From Chara braunii (Eukaryota > Streptophyta > Charophyceae > Charales > Characeae), in NCBI GenBank assembly GCA_003427395.1, contig BFEA01000323.1:623253-670799 (forward strand): a stretch of 47,547 bases of DNA, in the 5' to 3' direction. This document shows positions 1-9,753 of this stretch, one piece after another. Made by a program: the position numbers and the translations under genes. Positions within the stretch are counted from its first letter, which is position 1, and each line of letters begins with the position of its first letter. The notes beneath the pieces were generated by a model that was not told the origin of the DNA, made no database searches, and saw only the letters and a list, made by a program, of their open reading frames with translations.

Positions 1-41
1 ACCTTGTATTCGAATACAAGGTACATACCTTGTATTCGAAA
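1..41. repeat. Perfect 22-bp palindrome followed by a second half-copy
   Basis: Bases 1-22 are identical to their own reverse complement (ACCTTGTATTCGAATACAAG and its continuation). Bases 26-41 repeat most of the left arm and the centre. The block lies directly outside the truncated-looking outer edge of the 3' LTR that starts near 71. It could be the end of another element cut by the window edge; nothing in it can be named. Confidence 0.8.
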
Positions 42-70
42 ATTTAACAGCAATTTCTTAGAACCCGTTT

Positions 71-1294
71 CCGTTAATTCCAATATGGCCCCAGGCCGAT
101 CACTCACTCCACTCCAATCATCGATCCTCATACCCGCACTGACGATCCCGGCCGTCGCGTGCTAACTTCCACCACTGCGATCGTCACCCCGCTGTCGTAG
201 ACTCGACACAGGTCGCCCAGATCCCACAGTCCGTCGTGGCGATCAAGCGCGCAACCGGCCAGCCTATCGTCAGCCCGATAGGACTTTTCGACTCGCATCA
301 AAACACTCTGCCTAGCCACTGCTTCCCGGAAGCTGGCTCAGGACTCGAGAACGTAAGAGAGCTTTGTGGACGCGCTTGTGGGTTTTATAGTTGCGACAAG
401 GGAGATAGAAGGGGAAGAAGGGGACGAGAAAGCTGGGGTGTAAGAGAGGAAGCAGGAGGAGAAGACTTTGAGAGGAGTTTTCTGTGAATGCCATGTTGAT
501 CCCTCGGGACTCAAGGTTCAACCAATCAGGTTCGTCGCGCAATAGGAAAGTCCTATTGATCGGCGTTCCTGATTGGCGAGCGGGAGTTATCGACGGATCA
601 ACCGGGCATCGTGTGTTGGACTCAGAGGGTGAGGAGAGAAAAGACGCGAGAAGTAGCGCAAGACGGGTCCAAGATTCAGATGATCAAGAAAGGAAATTGG
701 GCGCGCAAAAAGCGAAGCGGGGGAGAGAGAGAGAGAGGGAGAAACAGTTACGAGGAGAGAGAAAGAGGAGGGAGAACAGGGAGGGAGCGATGCGGGGGTC
801 AGAGAGGAGAAAGCTTTTGCATGCGCGGCGCCGTCAACAAAACGAAAGAAAAAGGCACCAAAACAGCTATAGCTTGCCTCTGTCCTAATTCAAAAATTGA
901 AATCACCATATCCGCGCGCGAAAAAGCGACGCGGGAAAAAAAGATCCTACGCCTATTAGTATTCGTGCAAAATTCTGAGAGTTTTCTCCAACGCGACCGA
1001 GAACATTCATACACAAAAAGGAGGCGTCGAAGTTTCGCTTATCCCGGAATTCCCAACTGTCGGACCCAATTCCCAGTGCGCTCGCTAAGGCGCACGCAAT
1101 TTCCTATGAATTTCCCGATTTGCAAGAAAAAGGAAAAGCAGAACCCGAGAATCGAAAAAGCTTCTGAAAGATGGAGGCCAAAAATGCGGCATCAAAAATC
1201 AAGAGAACGAAACAGGGCTTTTTATGGGGTCGGTATGGTACAAGCAAAAGAAGGGTACGAAAGATAGCACGGGTTCGGGAAGTGGTTCGTCACA
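71..1294 (-). repeat. 3' LTR of the Gypsy element
   Basis: It aligns without net gaps to 10988-12211. On the minus strand it starts TGTGACGAACC. Its other end stops aligning at GGAATTAACGG without the usual CA, so the outer edge may be truncated, or the true LTR end may lie in sequence kept only in the 5' copy. It contains a GA-rich stretch near 720-790 and a minus-strand CTATAAAA box at 383-390. Its apparent ORFs of up to 218 codons are mirrored in the other LTR, match no protein I know and are purine-rich, so I do not call them genes. Confidence 0.92.
383..390 (-). promoter_or_regulatory. TATA box in the 3' LTR
   Basis: The minus strand reads CTATAAAA inside AACTATAAAACCC. The identical motif lies at 11300-11307 in the 5' LTR. 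It sits about 910 bp from the LTR's upstream end, which would make a long U3 and a short R-U5 of roughly 300 bp. Confidence 0.5.
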
Positions 1295-1302
1295 TATGTG
1301 AC
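1289..1302. repeat. 14-bp palindrome at the LTR/internal junction
   Basis: GTCACATATGTGAC is a perfect palindrome straddling the inner edge of the 3' LTR. The same 14 bases occur at 17698-17711 at the equivalent place in the second Gypsy relic. The 5' LTR outer edge has a degenerate version, with GTCAC and GTGAC separated by nine bases. The LTR may therefore really begin TGTCAC, with the 5' copy altered. Confidence 0.6.
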
Positions 1303-1693
1303 ACGCAGGGGGTTCCAAAATTATGCGATCTCCTGATTGCATGTCATGGCGGAGAAGGAGAGAGAGAGGGAGAGAATAGAGTGATGCATGAGGAACCAAG
1401 CGTATCAACAAACGATCCAGCCAGAGTCCATGTTGACGCCAACTTCAATTGCAATCTTCTGTCTATTGCTGGAATCCTCGATGGTCATCCAGGTGACGCC
1501 ATCATCATCCGCTGGTTCTCCGTGTGCTCTGCACCCCAGATGGTTGCTGCCCGTCGAATCAGAGCGTAAGTTGACGTCATCGTCGATGGCGTGATCTTTG
1601 CAAATGCTTACTGATTCGTGTCGTTTTCCCCCGCTAATTGGATGAAGAGGGGAGAGGGAGAGAGGGGGGGGGGGGTAGTGAGGCGACCTAGAT

Positions 1694-2542
1694 CTACCTC
1701 CTAGTTGGAATGGGCCAATAGAGGCGGTACATGGAGGGGATTTCACGGGGTCGACGGGGAGGGAGTGGGGGTAGGAAGCGATTCATTCCTTCCATCGTCA
1801 CCGGAAGCTCCTCATATCGGATGATCCGGTGGAAGTGGGGGAAGTGATCGCCGCTGCGAGGGAGGGAAGCGAGGTAATCGCGATAGAAGGAGGAGAGGGT
1901 GCGAAAAAGTGCCGCCCGAAAGAACTTGTAGTGGTGGCAGGCGGGGATTGTCCCCGTGGCAACGCAGTAAACCTCTACCACGTTGCATCGCTCCCATGCA
2001 GCGCTGAACAGCAGGAGATGCCAGCAGAACGTGGGGGCAGCGGATTGAAGGGAGGCGTGGGGGTGGACGGTNGCGAGTAGGCGGGTAGANTAGAAGTCNC
2101 NGAAGAGATGGGGAAGGAAGGGATGGGAAGGGAAGGTGATGGGGGTACGGATCTGCTCGAGGGTGAGGAAATCAAGGGGTCGGCGGGACAGCGTCCGAGG
2201 ACGAAGGCCTATCGCCCTCATCGGTACGTGGGCGAACTGGGGGACGGGTGGGGCTGGAGGAGGAGGAGGATCGGCTCCGTCTCCGTCACACGGTACTTGA
2301 GGTGGCGGCTGCAGGGTCACCATCTTCGGGCTTGCGCGGCTCCGGGTCCCTGGTCGGGTCGTTGCCGATGCACAGGCTGGCTCCGCTGGCGAACTCCAGT
2401 TGTCGCTTTCCGGTGGAAATTTCTTCGCGTCTTCGCGCCGCCTCCAGATCTTCCGCCTTTGTTCCCGTGCGCGCTGCTTCCTCCGGCAAAGCTTCCCACT
2501 CGGACTCGGTTCCTTCTTCTCCTTCCTCTTCTTCGTCTTCAC
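1694..2542 (-). pseudogene. Extra 3' ORF, C-terminal part, unknown function
   Basis: A minus-strand reading frame downstream of integrase. After a Lys/Arg-rich start and a Pro-rich stretch it contains a block with SRRPLDFLTLEQI and, further on, ATGTIPACHHYKFFR, DYLASLP and FLPPLPP. Both blocks recur as protein in the second relic (SRRPLDYLSFRQI near 18340; MGTIPAC, DYLVSLP and FIPPLP at 18160-17879). Conservation at protein level with poorly matching DNA argues that this was a real coding region. Four ambiguous bases (2072, 2090, 2099, 2101) lie inside. It is in a different frame from the acidic part upstream, so one frameshift or a splice is needed to join them. I do not recognise the domain, and no clear envelope-like membrane anchor is visible. 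Confidence 0.6.
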
Positions 2543-3393
2543 CCGGCTCGCCCTCGCTATACTCGCTATAGCTTCCTTCCTCCGATGTTTCCTCGTCCTC
2601 GTCTTCTTCGTCGTCGTCGATCACCACTTCCTCCGCCCTTGGATAAAAGGCGTGAGGGATGATATCGTACGACTTGAGATACTCCTGCCGTGATGGTAGC
2701 GTATCCTCGTCCCTGGGTTCCTCCAAGCACGCAGTCCACTGAAGGTACGGATCCAATGATCGCTCGAAAATGTACGGAGCAGGACTGTCGTCACTCTGTG
2801 AATAGATGTTGGGCGAGAGATCGTCCGCCAATTGCACGATCGGTGCGATGAGCTCCTACGCAATCAGTTGGCGGCGCCCCAGCTGTACCGATCCAAAGAG
2901 AAAGCCAAGAAGATCGCCCTCCACGTTAGTCCTCCAAGCTTGGATGACTAGCAGCTCCGGATTTTCGATCCACGCAGAATGCTCGCTGGTCTGCGTCCAC
3001 TTCACCTGTACTCGGGCCAAGCAGAAAGACAGCTCCTCAAAAGTTTCGCTCCACAGCCGCCAATGTCCACGATTGATAAGAGGGACTGAAAGAGGCTCGA
3101 ACGAGAAGGAAAGAGAAGGATGAAGATCGGATTGCCAGAAGGTGGGGAAGAGAGAGGGGAGACCAAAGATAGAGAGAGGAGCGAGAAAATCGGCGTGGTT
3201 CATTGGGGATGTGGAAAGGGGACGAGGGTTGGGATCGCAACTGGCCGCTCGCGCGGTGATCGGATGAGGTTATACCCCTGTCGGGCGAGGACGTGCTGCC
3301 ACACGTTGGACACTTGCTCCGTCCACTCGCGCAGCGAAGTCAAGATCGCGGTATGCCACTGCGGATTGACCGAGCTGATGTCGCCGCTGAACG
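2286..3393 (-). pseudogene. Extra 3' ORF, N-terminal and acidic parts, unknown function
   Basis: It follows integrase directly. In order: a short helical-looking region in another frame ending at a TGA (3202-3200) that overlaps the ATG at 3203-3201; then 3203-2856, with LFPTFWQS, WSETFEELSF and VIQAWRTNVEG; a TAG; and in the same frame 2837-2286, with SQSDDSPAP, a long Asp/Glu-rich run and DPTRDPEP. Every one of these motifs has a counterpart in the second relic at 19223-18480 (FPTLWQS, WLETFVALSF, IVQAWRSDVEG, NQSDKSPEP, a Glu-rich run, DPSQDPEP). Both copies start with ATGAACC. Together with the C-terminal part the product would be about 550 residues. It matches no gag, pol or envelope family I know. 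Confidence 0.65.
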
Positions 3394-4866
3394 CCGCTGA
3401 TCGTCGTCGTTCTCCTCACTTTCCGAGGAAGAAGAGGGAGGAAGATTGGAAGGAGGAAGGAGACGGAGGTAGGAGGTATGCCGAATGATGGGGACAGAGC
3501 TATGGCTGGTGTTAGCCTCAGGCGCGATGCGCACCATGTTGGCGCCGTTAGGACCGAGCTCGACAACGCGAAAACAGCCAGAGAACTTGGGAGCGAGTTT
3601 ATGGTCGCGTGCACATTTACATACCTGCACTAGGTCCCCTAATTTATATTGATGTTGGGGCCCAGCATTTCCGTTTCGAGCCTCGTAACTACGGACCTGT
3701 CTATCGTGGGCCAGTTCGGTCATCCTTTGCCTTTTTCGGGCTAGCTTCGGGACGGCCCGTTCCATTAATTCGGTATACCTTTTGGCCTTGGCCTTGAGGG
3801 CTGCACGCGTGTCTCTGCCCCCTGCTTCGGAAATTTCCGAGCTAGCCTGGTAGTCGACACAGGGGAGGCTATTAGTTCGAACCTGGAAAGGGGTAAACCC
3901 CGTGGACTCGTGGGGGGTGGCCCGGTGGATCCCGACGATCTGATATACAATCTCAGGCCACGGACACGTGTCATGTGCCGCTAAGTTCCTGCGAAGGGTG
4001 GTCTTAATCATACGGTTGGCATTTTCGGCCAACCCGTTCGACTGGGACACGTGGGGTGTCGTATGTCGGAGCGTGACGCCCCTTCGCGCAAGCAGTTCTT
4101 CTACCTCTTTGAATTCAGACCCATTGTCGGTTAGAATTTCTTCTGTATCTAGATGGGTATAGAGGAACCGATCGATGTACTTGGCTATCTTTGCGGCTTT
4201 TCGGGTCTTACAGGGATAGACTTCGATGTATTTGGAAAAATGGTCTATTAATACTAACAGGATATAATATTCACAGCGGTTTGGGCCAGGTGGCACGTCA
4301 ATATCTGTCGTGTTCATACTGACTCGCTGAAAAAGACGCTCTACTTCCGTTGGTACTATCGTGTTTGGTCCTCGAATTGGGGCGCGATCAGCGACACAGA
4401 CCAGACAGTTGGCAACAATGTATTTGACATCATCTCGTATATTGGACCAGAACCATCGGTTCTAGTCTACAGTTGCCTCCATGACACGTATCGCGAAATG
4501 AGCGGCCTGTTCTTCGTGAGCAGATCGGATTCAATCGTATCTTTGGAATGGATGGGGAACCGTCAACCACGCACCCGATCCGTCAGTTTTACGCTTTTCC
4601 AAATGACCGCTGATCCATCGGTAGTCCCGAGATCTCTCGGTTGCCCTACGTCTGTCGTGTTTGGTGAGGTGACCCAATGATAATCCCGCTAATTTCGCCA
4701 GTAAAATTTTATCCGTCCAAACCTCCGCTCGTGGGTATTTTTCGACGTATTCCGGGCCGTCCGTACGGGCGGCCTCGAATCGAACGTCCGTGGGGAGTTT
4801 GTTCGTTCTACAGAGAGGACACCTTCATTCCTTGCTACTCGTCCGATATCGAACGCAGGCCCCGTA
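3340..4866 (-). pseudogene. Integrase (zinc-binding domain, DDE core, GPY/F-like tail)
   Basis: This enzyme would insert element cDNA into the genome. In one frame the N-terminal HHCC zinc-binding domain is visible, with the two histidines in AHEEQAAH near 4520 and the cysteines in NCLVC near 4420. It is interrupted by TGA at 4531-4533 and TAG at 4462-4464. From 4317 to 3340 the frame is open. The catalytic core shows an early Asp (TDID), the TDNGSEF motif and the Glu of SNGLAEN, so the DDE triad looks present. Further on, KFSGCFRVVE resembles the GPY/F module, followed by a Ser/Glu-rich tail. No chromodomain follows. The two stops make the copy inactive, although the core is the best-preserved long ORF of the element. 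Confidence 0.93.
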
Positions 4867-5067
4867 CGCACGATTGACACACGTGGCACATTCTACCCAA
4901 TCGACAAACCCGGTTTCGAAAGGATGACAGTCGACCCCATAGACCCGTGCAATGCACGTGCAAAAATAACAGAATTTATCGGGGATGGTGGCAAAGAAAG
5001 TTGAGGACGTGAGAGGAGCAGAATTAGTAGGAGACGAAGGGGTTGAGGAGGCAGGTGGGGTAGTCAT
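4806..5067 (-). pseudogene. Cysteine-rich PHD-finger-like module between RNase H and integrase
   Basis: In the integrase frame, after a Ser/Thr/Pro-rich linker, the minus strand encodes CYFC, a spacer of about 23 residues, WVECATC, then YGAC, and after one TGA (near 4825-4827) CPLC. The spacing Cys-x2-Cys, x23, Cys-x2-Cys, x4, x, x2, Cys, then Cys-x2-Cys is that of a C4HC3 PHD finger, with Tyr at the position of the usual His (a single CAC to TAC change would do this). The Trp before the second Cys pair and the GACV after it are also typical of PHD fingers, many of which bind histone H3 tails. A role in targeting integration is my inference. The alternative is an unrelated zinc ribbon. Confidence 0.55.
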
Positions 5068-5138
5068 GATGGTAGAGGAGGAAGGGTTGGGATTGTATTA
5101 CAGAGAGGGTAGAACAAACAAATTAGTCCTCGTGTCGC

Positions 5139-7418
5139 TTACTGCTTCGTCAGGATCTCCACTTGGCCGTACCGAGGTTCGGTCTTCTGTTCGGGTTCGT
5201 TCCACGGAATCACCTCCTCGTTCTTCGGAACTTTCTCGGGCCGGTGTATTCGGGTCAGCCCGTCCACATTCCCGTGTCTCTCGTGCTTCCGACGACGGAT
5301 GTCAAATTCCATGCTCTGCAGCACCGTTGCCCATCGCCTGATCATGCCAGAGTAATCCTTCGATTTCTTCAGAGCTAGCAGGGGCTCATGATCAGTTACC
5401 AGAGTGAACTTTCGCCCGTACAGGTAAGCGCGAAAGTGACTGATTCCCCAGAGAGCTGCGTAGCATTCTCCTGTTGGAGCGGCGTAGTTGCGCTTGCAGG
5501 CGAGCACTGATTTGGACGCATACTCCACCACGCTCTCGAGTCCACTTGGCCCCACTTGGGCAAGGATCGCCGAAATTGCCTCGGGCTGCCAGTCGGTGAT
5601 GAGAACAAAAGGCTTTTCGGGATCCGGTCTTATAAGGACCAGAGCTGAAATGAGAGCGGCCTTGAGTTTGGAAAACGCTTGATCACACTCCGGCGTCCAG
5701 ATCAACGGCTGATCTTTACGGAGCAAATTTGTGAGGGGTCCTGCAATCGCCGCGAAGCCCTTGATAAATCTTCGTTAGTACGAGGCCAGACCCAGAAAGG
5801 CGCGAACTTGCGTGATAGTCGTAGGCACCGGCGCATCCCTGGCAGCGGCCACCTTCTGCGGCACCGGTTGGAGCCCCTTATCGGTCACCACGTGTCCCAA
5901 GACGGAAATGGTGGTCAGAAAAAACTGACTCTTCTCGAGTGCCACTTTGAAACCCACATCCGGTAGCGTGTGCAGTGCCCCTCCGATGTGCTGCACGTGT
6001 CCCTCGTAGGAACTTGAGTACACCAAGATGTCATCCATGTACACAATTACGCAATAGTTGATGATGCTCTACGCCAAACGAGTCTTCCGCACGAAATTCT
6101 GAAAAGCCATGTTCATGGGTCGCTGAAAGGTCGCGGGGGCGTTGCAGATACCCATCGGACATCGAATCCACTGCCACGTTCCCTCGAAAAGCACAAACGC
6201 TGTTTTCGGACGATCTTCTTCTCGAACAAGAAGATGATGGAACCCATGGCGAACATCAAACTTGCTGAAAAATTGAGCACTCCCAATCGCATCCAGCAAC
6301 TCATCAATCCGGGGGAGGGGGTACATATCTTTGATCGTGATATCATTCAACTTTCGATAATCAATGCAAATGTGAATCCCTCCGGCTTTTTTAGGCACGA
6401 TCACTACGGGAAAAGACCAGGGACCTATTGCGGGTTCGATCCATCCATTAGCTTCAAATTCTTTAATCCGCTGAAAAGCGGCTGCTCGTTGAGCTGGTGA
6501 GTATCGGTAAGGAACGCAACTAATGGGTGGGTGGTCTCCCGTGAGAATAGCATGTTCAATCACATTAGTTAAGCAGATTTCATTATCTTCTATGCTCAAT
6601 ACTTCTGCGTAACTATTTAACATGCAGATTAACGATTTCCGAAGCTCCGCGAGGACGTGACCTGGAAGGGTGATTGTTGGTCCCCCGGAAATCTCAAGGG
6701 GCATATCGATCCAATCAACCGGAAGTTCCCGCCGATCATGGACACTCGAGAAAATGGAACTACTGGTGCGAACAGAGAAGACAATTGCTATCATCTGGGA
6801 CTCAGCGGGGCTGATCATCTCCGTTTCCTTAGTTTCAGCATCAGTCTCTGAACCTACCGAGGTTGGTTTCACAGTTAGACCCGCCAGTTCCGTCATTTCT
6901 TGCATCAGATCAGGTACATCACTTACCTGTGCTTCCGCCTCCTGTTTAATCAAGGCGATGGTGGCTCCTGTCGTTAGTAATGATCTAGGCGAAAAAACGA
7001 AAACATCCAAATACTGTTTCGTTTGCTGATAACGTGTTCGTAAGGAGAGAGCTCCTTCGTACAGGGTGCGAGGGGGTTCCAAATCATCGGCCAGGTCGGA
7101 TACTTGTAATAGGGGTTCCCCAATCAGAACTGAAGGGCTAACTTGGGTCATCGGAGGCGTAAGCGCGCTGTCCGCTGAATCCATGTGGAAGCTTCGGGTA
7201 GTGTCCGGACGTACTTGGAATTCTTCGGAAATTTCGTGTTCGAAAAGTTCGACAAGGTGCCTCCATTCATCTTCGTTGGGCAGCTCTTCTTTGTATTTCT
7301 GTTCCGCGATTCCACTATCGACGTCGGAAGAAAAACATTCTTCGGGATTAGTGGATCGAATCATCCCTGTTTGGGCTGGGTTAGGGGTTTGCTTTATCGT
7401 TCGGGTGGAAATTCGCAA
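5139..7418 (-). pseudogene. Reverse transcriptase and RNase H
   Basis: This would copy element RNA into DNA and degrade the RNA template. One frame runs from 7418 to 5139, broken by TAG at 6069-6071 and TAA at 5775-5777. RT motifs in order: VVIVPKKAGG and CIDYRKLN, the first catalytic Asp in FSKFDVRHGF, CPMGICNAPATFQ, and after the TAG the YMDD box in VYMDDILVYS, then FLGLASY followed by the TAA where families usually have a second Tyr. RNase H shows an Asp in LITDWQ, Glu in GECYA, Asp in VTDHEP and a final Asp in NVDGLTR. The upstream 300 residues are an acidic spacer. The frame-opening codon at 7418 is TTG, so this is part of a polyprotein rather than a separate start. Confidence 0.95.
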
Positions 7419-7801
7419 GGGAACACTGAACAGTTTGATGCTTTCCCCCAGTTTGCGTGAACACCAGTTGTTTTGAATCGAAATCCAGTCGTGCGCCTAC
7501 CGCCATCGCCCAAGGTAGTCCTAACAACACAGAATAGGAACGTACATCGATCACGAGCGCGTTGACAAGGACGTGTACTCGTCCGACTTTTACAGCCACA
7601 TTCTCGATAATGCCCACGATGTTCATTGCTTCCTCGTCGGCAGAGACATAATGNTCTTTGCCAGATAGAGGAAGAATGACTCCAAGTCGTCCTGTCTTTT
7701 TGACAGTGTCTAATGATATGGCCACTGCAGAAGATCCTGTGTCGATAAGGGCGTCGAACGGCTTGCCCCACACCTCACAGTCACATTCCGCGCTTTTCCA
7801 C
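7381..7801 (-). pseudogene. Aspartic protease domain
   Basis: A retroviral-type protease that would process Gag-Pol. The frame from 7773 encodes FDALIDTGSSAVAIS, with the catalytic Asp-Thr-Gly, and later a hydrophobic stretch ending in VLLGLPWA, typical of the second half of this fold. It reads in a different frame from both gag upstream and RT downstream. Gag and RT share one frame, so two compensating shifts bracket the domain, near 7790 and near 7440. These are more likely mutations than programmed shifts. One base (7654) is ambiguous. Confidence 0.88.
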
Positions 7802-8096
7802 AGTACCGGGCGAGCTCGTACGAAGTGATTTTTTCTGCTAGAGAGATCGCTGCTATACGCGCGGCTTCGGGTTCAGGTTCCCTTGTATCGGGAGATGCAA
7901 CTTCCTCGTCTCCTTCCTTCCTTTTTAACATTCGCTGTATACGCTGGTGTGTGAAGCGCTTTTGATTTTTCTGACAATGTTGTAAAATTTTATCATTTGC
8001 AACTTCGGATATGGTGAGCAAATGTCCTACCGGGAGAGGGACTCGAATATCTAGTTGCTTGAGTGTTTTCAATACATCAATGTCCCCTGTGCGAAA
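7710..8096 (-). pseudogene. Gag-protease linker region
   Basis: This stretch continues the gag frame after a TAG at 8097-8099. It encodes a basic helical segment (RIQRMLKRKEGDEE) and an Ala/Glu-rich segment and then runs into the protease, where it loses frame. Because gag, this linker and RT share one frame, the ancestral element may have made a single Gag-Pol polyprotein. No separate function is recognisable. Confidence 0.6.
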
Positions 8097-9461
8097 CTAC
8101 GGATCAGGATTGGATTCGCGATCGACCCATTCGAGATCATCTGGGGCCGATTGGATCGCTCCGATCATGCCTGCGAGATGAAGATGCTCAAGTGGATCGA
8201 CCACGTCAGCGGCGTCGGAGGAAGAAGCTCCCGATGTCGACGTCGTTGCCAATGAGGGGGACGACTGTTCTGGGGCATATGCCACGAGTTCTCTTCCCTG
8301 GTCCGTATCCATCAAAGCGGCCACTTGTCCTTGATTCAGGGCGACAGGGGCCGCAGCAGGTGGAGGCTGATTACGCTTGGGCTGCAGACAGTCTCAGGCA
8401 AAATGCCCGGGCTGTTTGCAGTTAAAGCATTCGATTTTTCCTGCTGGATTAGCTAGATGAGGGAACTGAGGTGCATACCCCGGAGCAGGCGGGGCAGGCA
8501 GGAGTGGAAATGGCGTAGGGGCAGGCCGAGCAGGGGCCGGGTTGGGCTTGATTAGCCTGCCCATTATCTGTTCCATCCGCTCCCTGTGAGCGGCCTGCAT
8601 CTGGATCAAGTTGCTCATCCATTCGGACTGCTTGGTAGTAGCCGTATGGATCATCTGGGCAAGATGTAAGTTGGTTATGGCCGGTGAGGGGGGTTCGGGT
8701 GAGATTCCGCTTTTAACTGCCGCGATCGATTGATTCACCGGGGGAGAGGAAGAAGAAGCAGGCGGGATATCGGAAACGATCCCGCCGGGAAGGTCATGCT
8801 CGGGCCAGGGGTAAAATCGTTCGACCGCCTGCAACCACGACCGCCTTTTAGCCGTTACGTCCCGTATGTTATCTGTAATATCTTCGTCTCCCTGACTGGT
8901 ATATTTTTTTGTATCAGCCAAGTCCAGTTTAAGTGCTTTATCAATGATAGCCGATAACCGGTGTGTTTTCGGCGGGACTTTTTTCTGCAGTTTCCCTTTC
9001 AATGTCGGACTTCGTAGGTGATCGATGAACAAATCTCAAGCGGATTTCTCGTCTCGAGTGGATTTGTCCAACGTGGTTTGAAATCGATCCACAAAATCGG
9101 GCAACAATTCCCCTGGTTCTTGGGGCCGATTTTTTAGCACGTACCAGGCGGCATCTTCACTGACCGTATCGAATCGAGCCAAAAAGGCTTGTTTGAAAGT
9201 ATTCCAATCTACCCACGTATGTTTTCTAAACCAGTCATGCGACGTATTGCGGAGTAGCAATGTCAGAACGGGGGGAAGATCGGCGGCGTTGTAGTTTTGA
9301 GCTCCGACAGCTTCCAGCCAAGCCTCGGAATGGGTATGCTTAGGGAAGAAAGGGAAGGGGGCAGGGATGCTAACGATCACTCTAGTACCGTCCACCATTG
9401 GTATTGAGGGTGCAACCGCACCAGATTGAGACCTGGTGACTGGGCGATCTCGACGAGCCAC
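8097..9461 (-). pseudogene. Gag (capsid and nucleocapsid)
   Basis: Gag would build the virus-like particle and bind element RNA. One frame runs 9461-8097 with two TGA stops (9036-9038 and 8394-8396). The first third resembles the retrotransposon Gag family, with HDWFRKHTWVDWNTFKQAF and VLKNRPQEPGELLPDFVDRF. A Pro/Ala-rich region follows, then a CCHC zinc knuckle (CFNCKQPGHFA, stop, DC) near 8425-8385. The second TGA falls inside the knuckle, just before the last Asp-Cys. Both TGA codons would be CGA (Arg) before a single C-to-T change, as expected for methylated CpG decay. The first codon at 9461 is GTG, and the in-frame TAA shortly upstream leaves no ATG, so the true start is lost or lay in the upstream ORF. 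Confidence 0.93.
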
Positions 9462-9753
9462 CTGAGCATCTCTCCTACCTCCCGCCAGTTCGGCTTACTA
9501 TCATCAGAACCTACACGTGTCGGCTCCGATACCAACCTCACGCCCTGGGCTGTCTTTCGTTCGGAGTGTTAGGCGTGCGGAAAGAGGCCCCGAAAAACAG
9601 CGAGATGGGGTGTGCCAAGGATTTTTGGAAATTGAGTGTGGGGACACAGACAGAGCTGAAATCCCCCGTGTTGGTCCGATGAAGCAAGTCGATTGCTTTC
9701 GCGCGTCGCGAAAAGCGCGCGCGGGCACGACGCGAAAAGAGAAAACTCAAAAT

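Noticed and set aside
484-1267. Overlapping ORFs of 134 and 218 codons in the LTRs, repeated at 11401-12184
   Set aside because: They recur because the LTRs are duplicates. They are Arg/Glu-rich from purine bias, overlap each other and match nothing known.
2108-2662. Plus-strand ORF of 184 codons
   Set aside because: It lies opposite the extra Gypsy ORF, whose protein conservation is on the minus strand.
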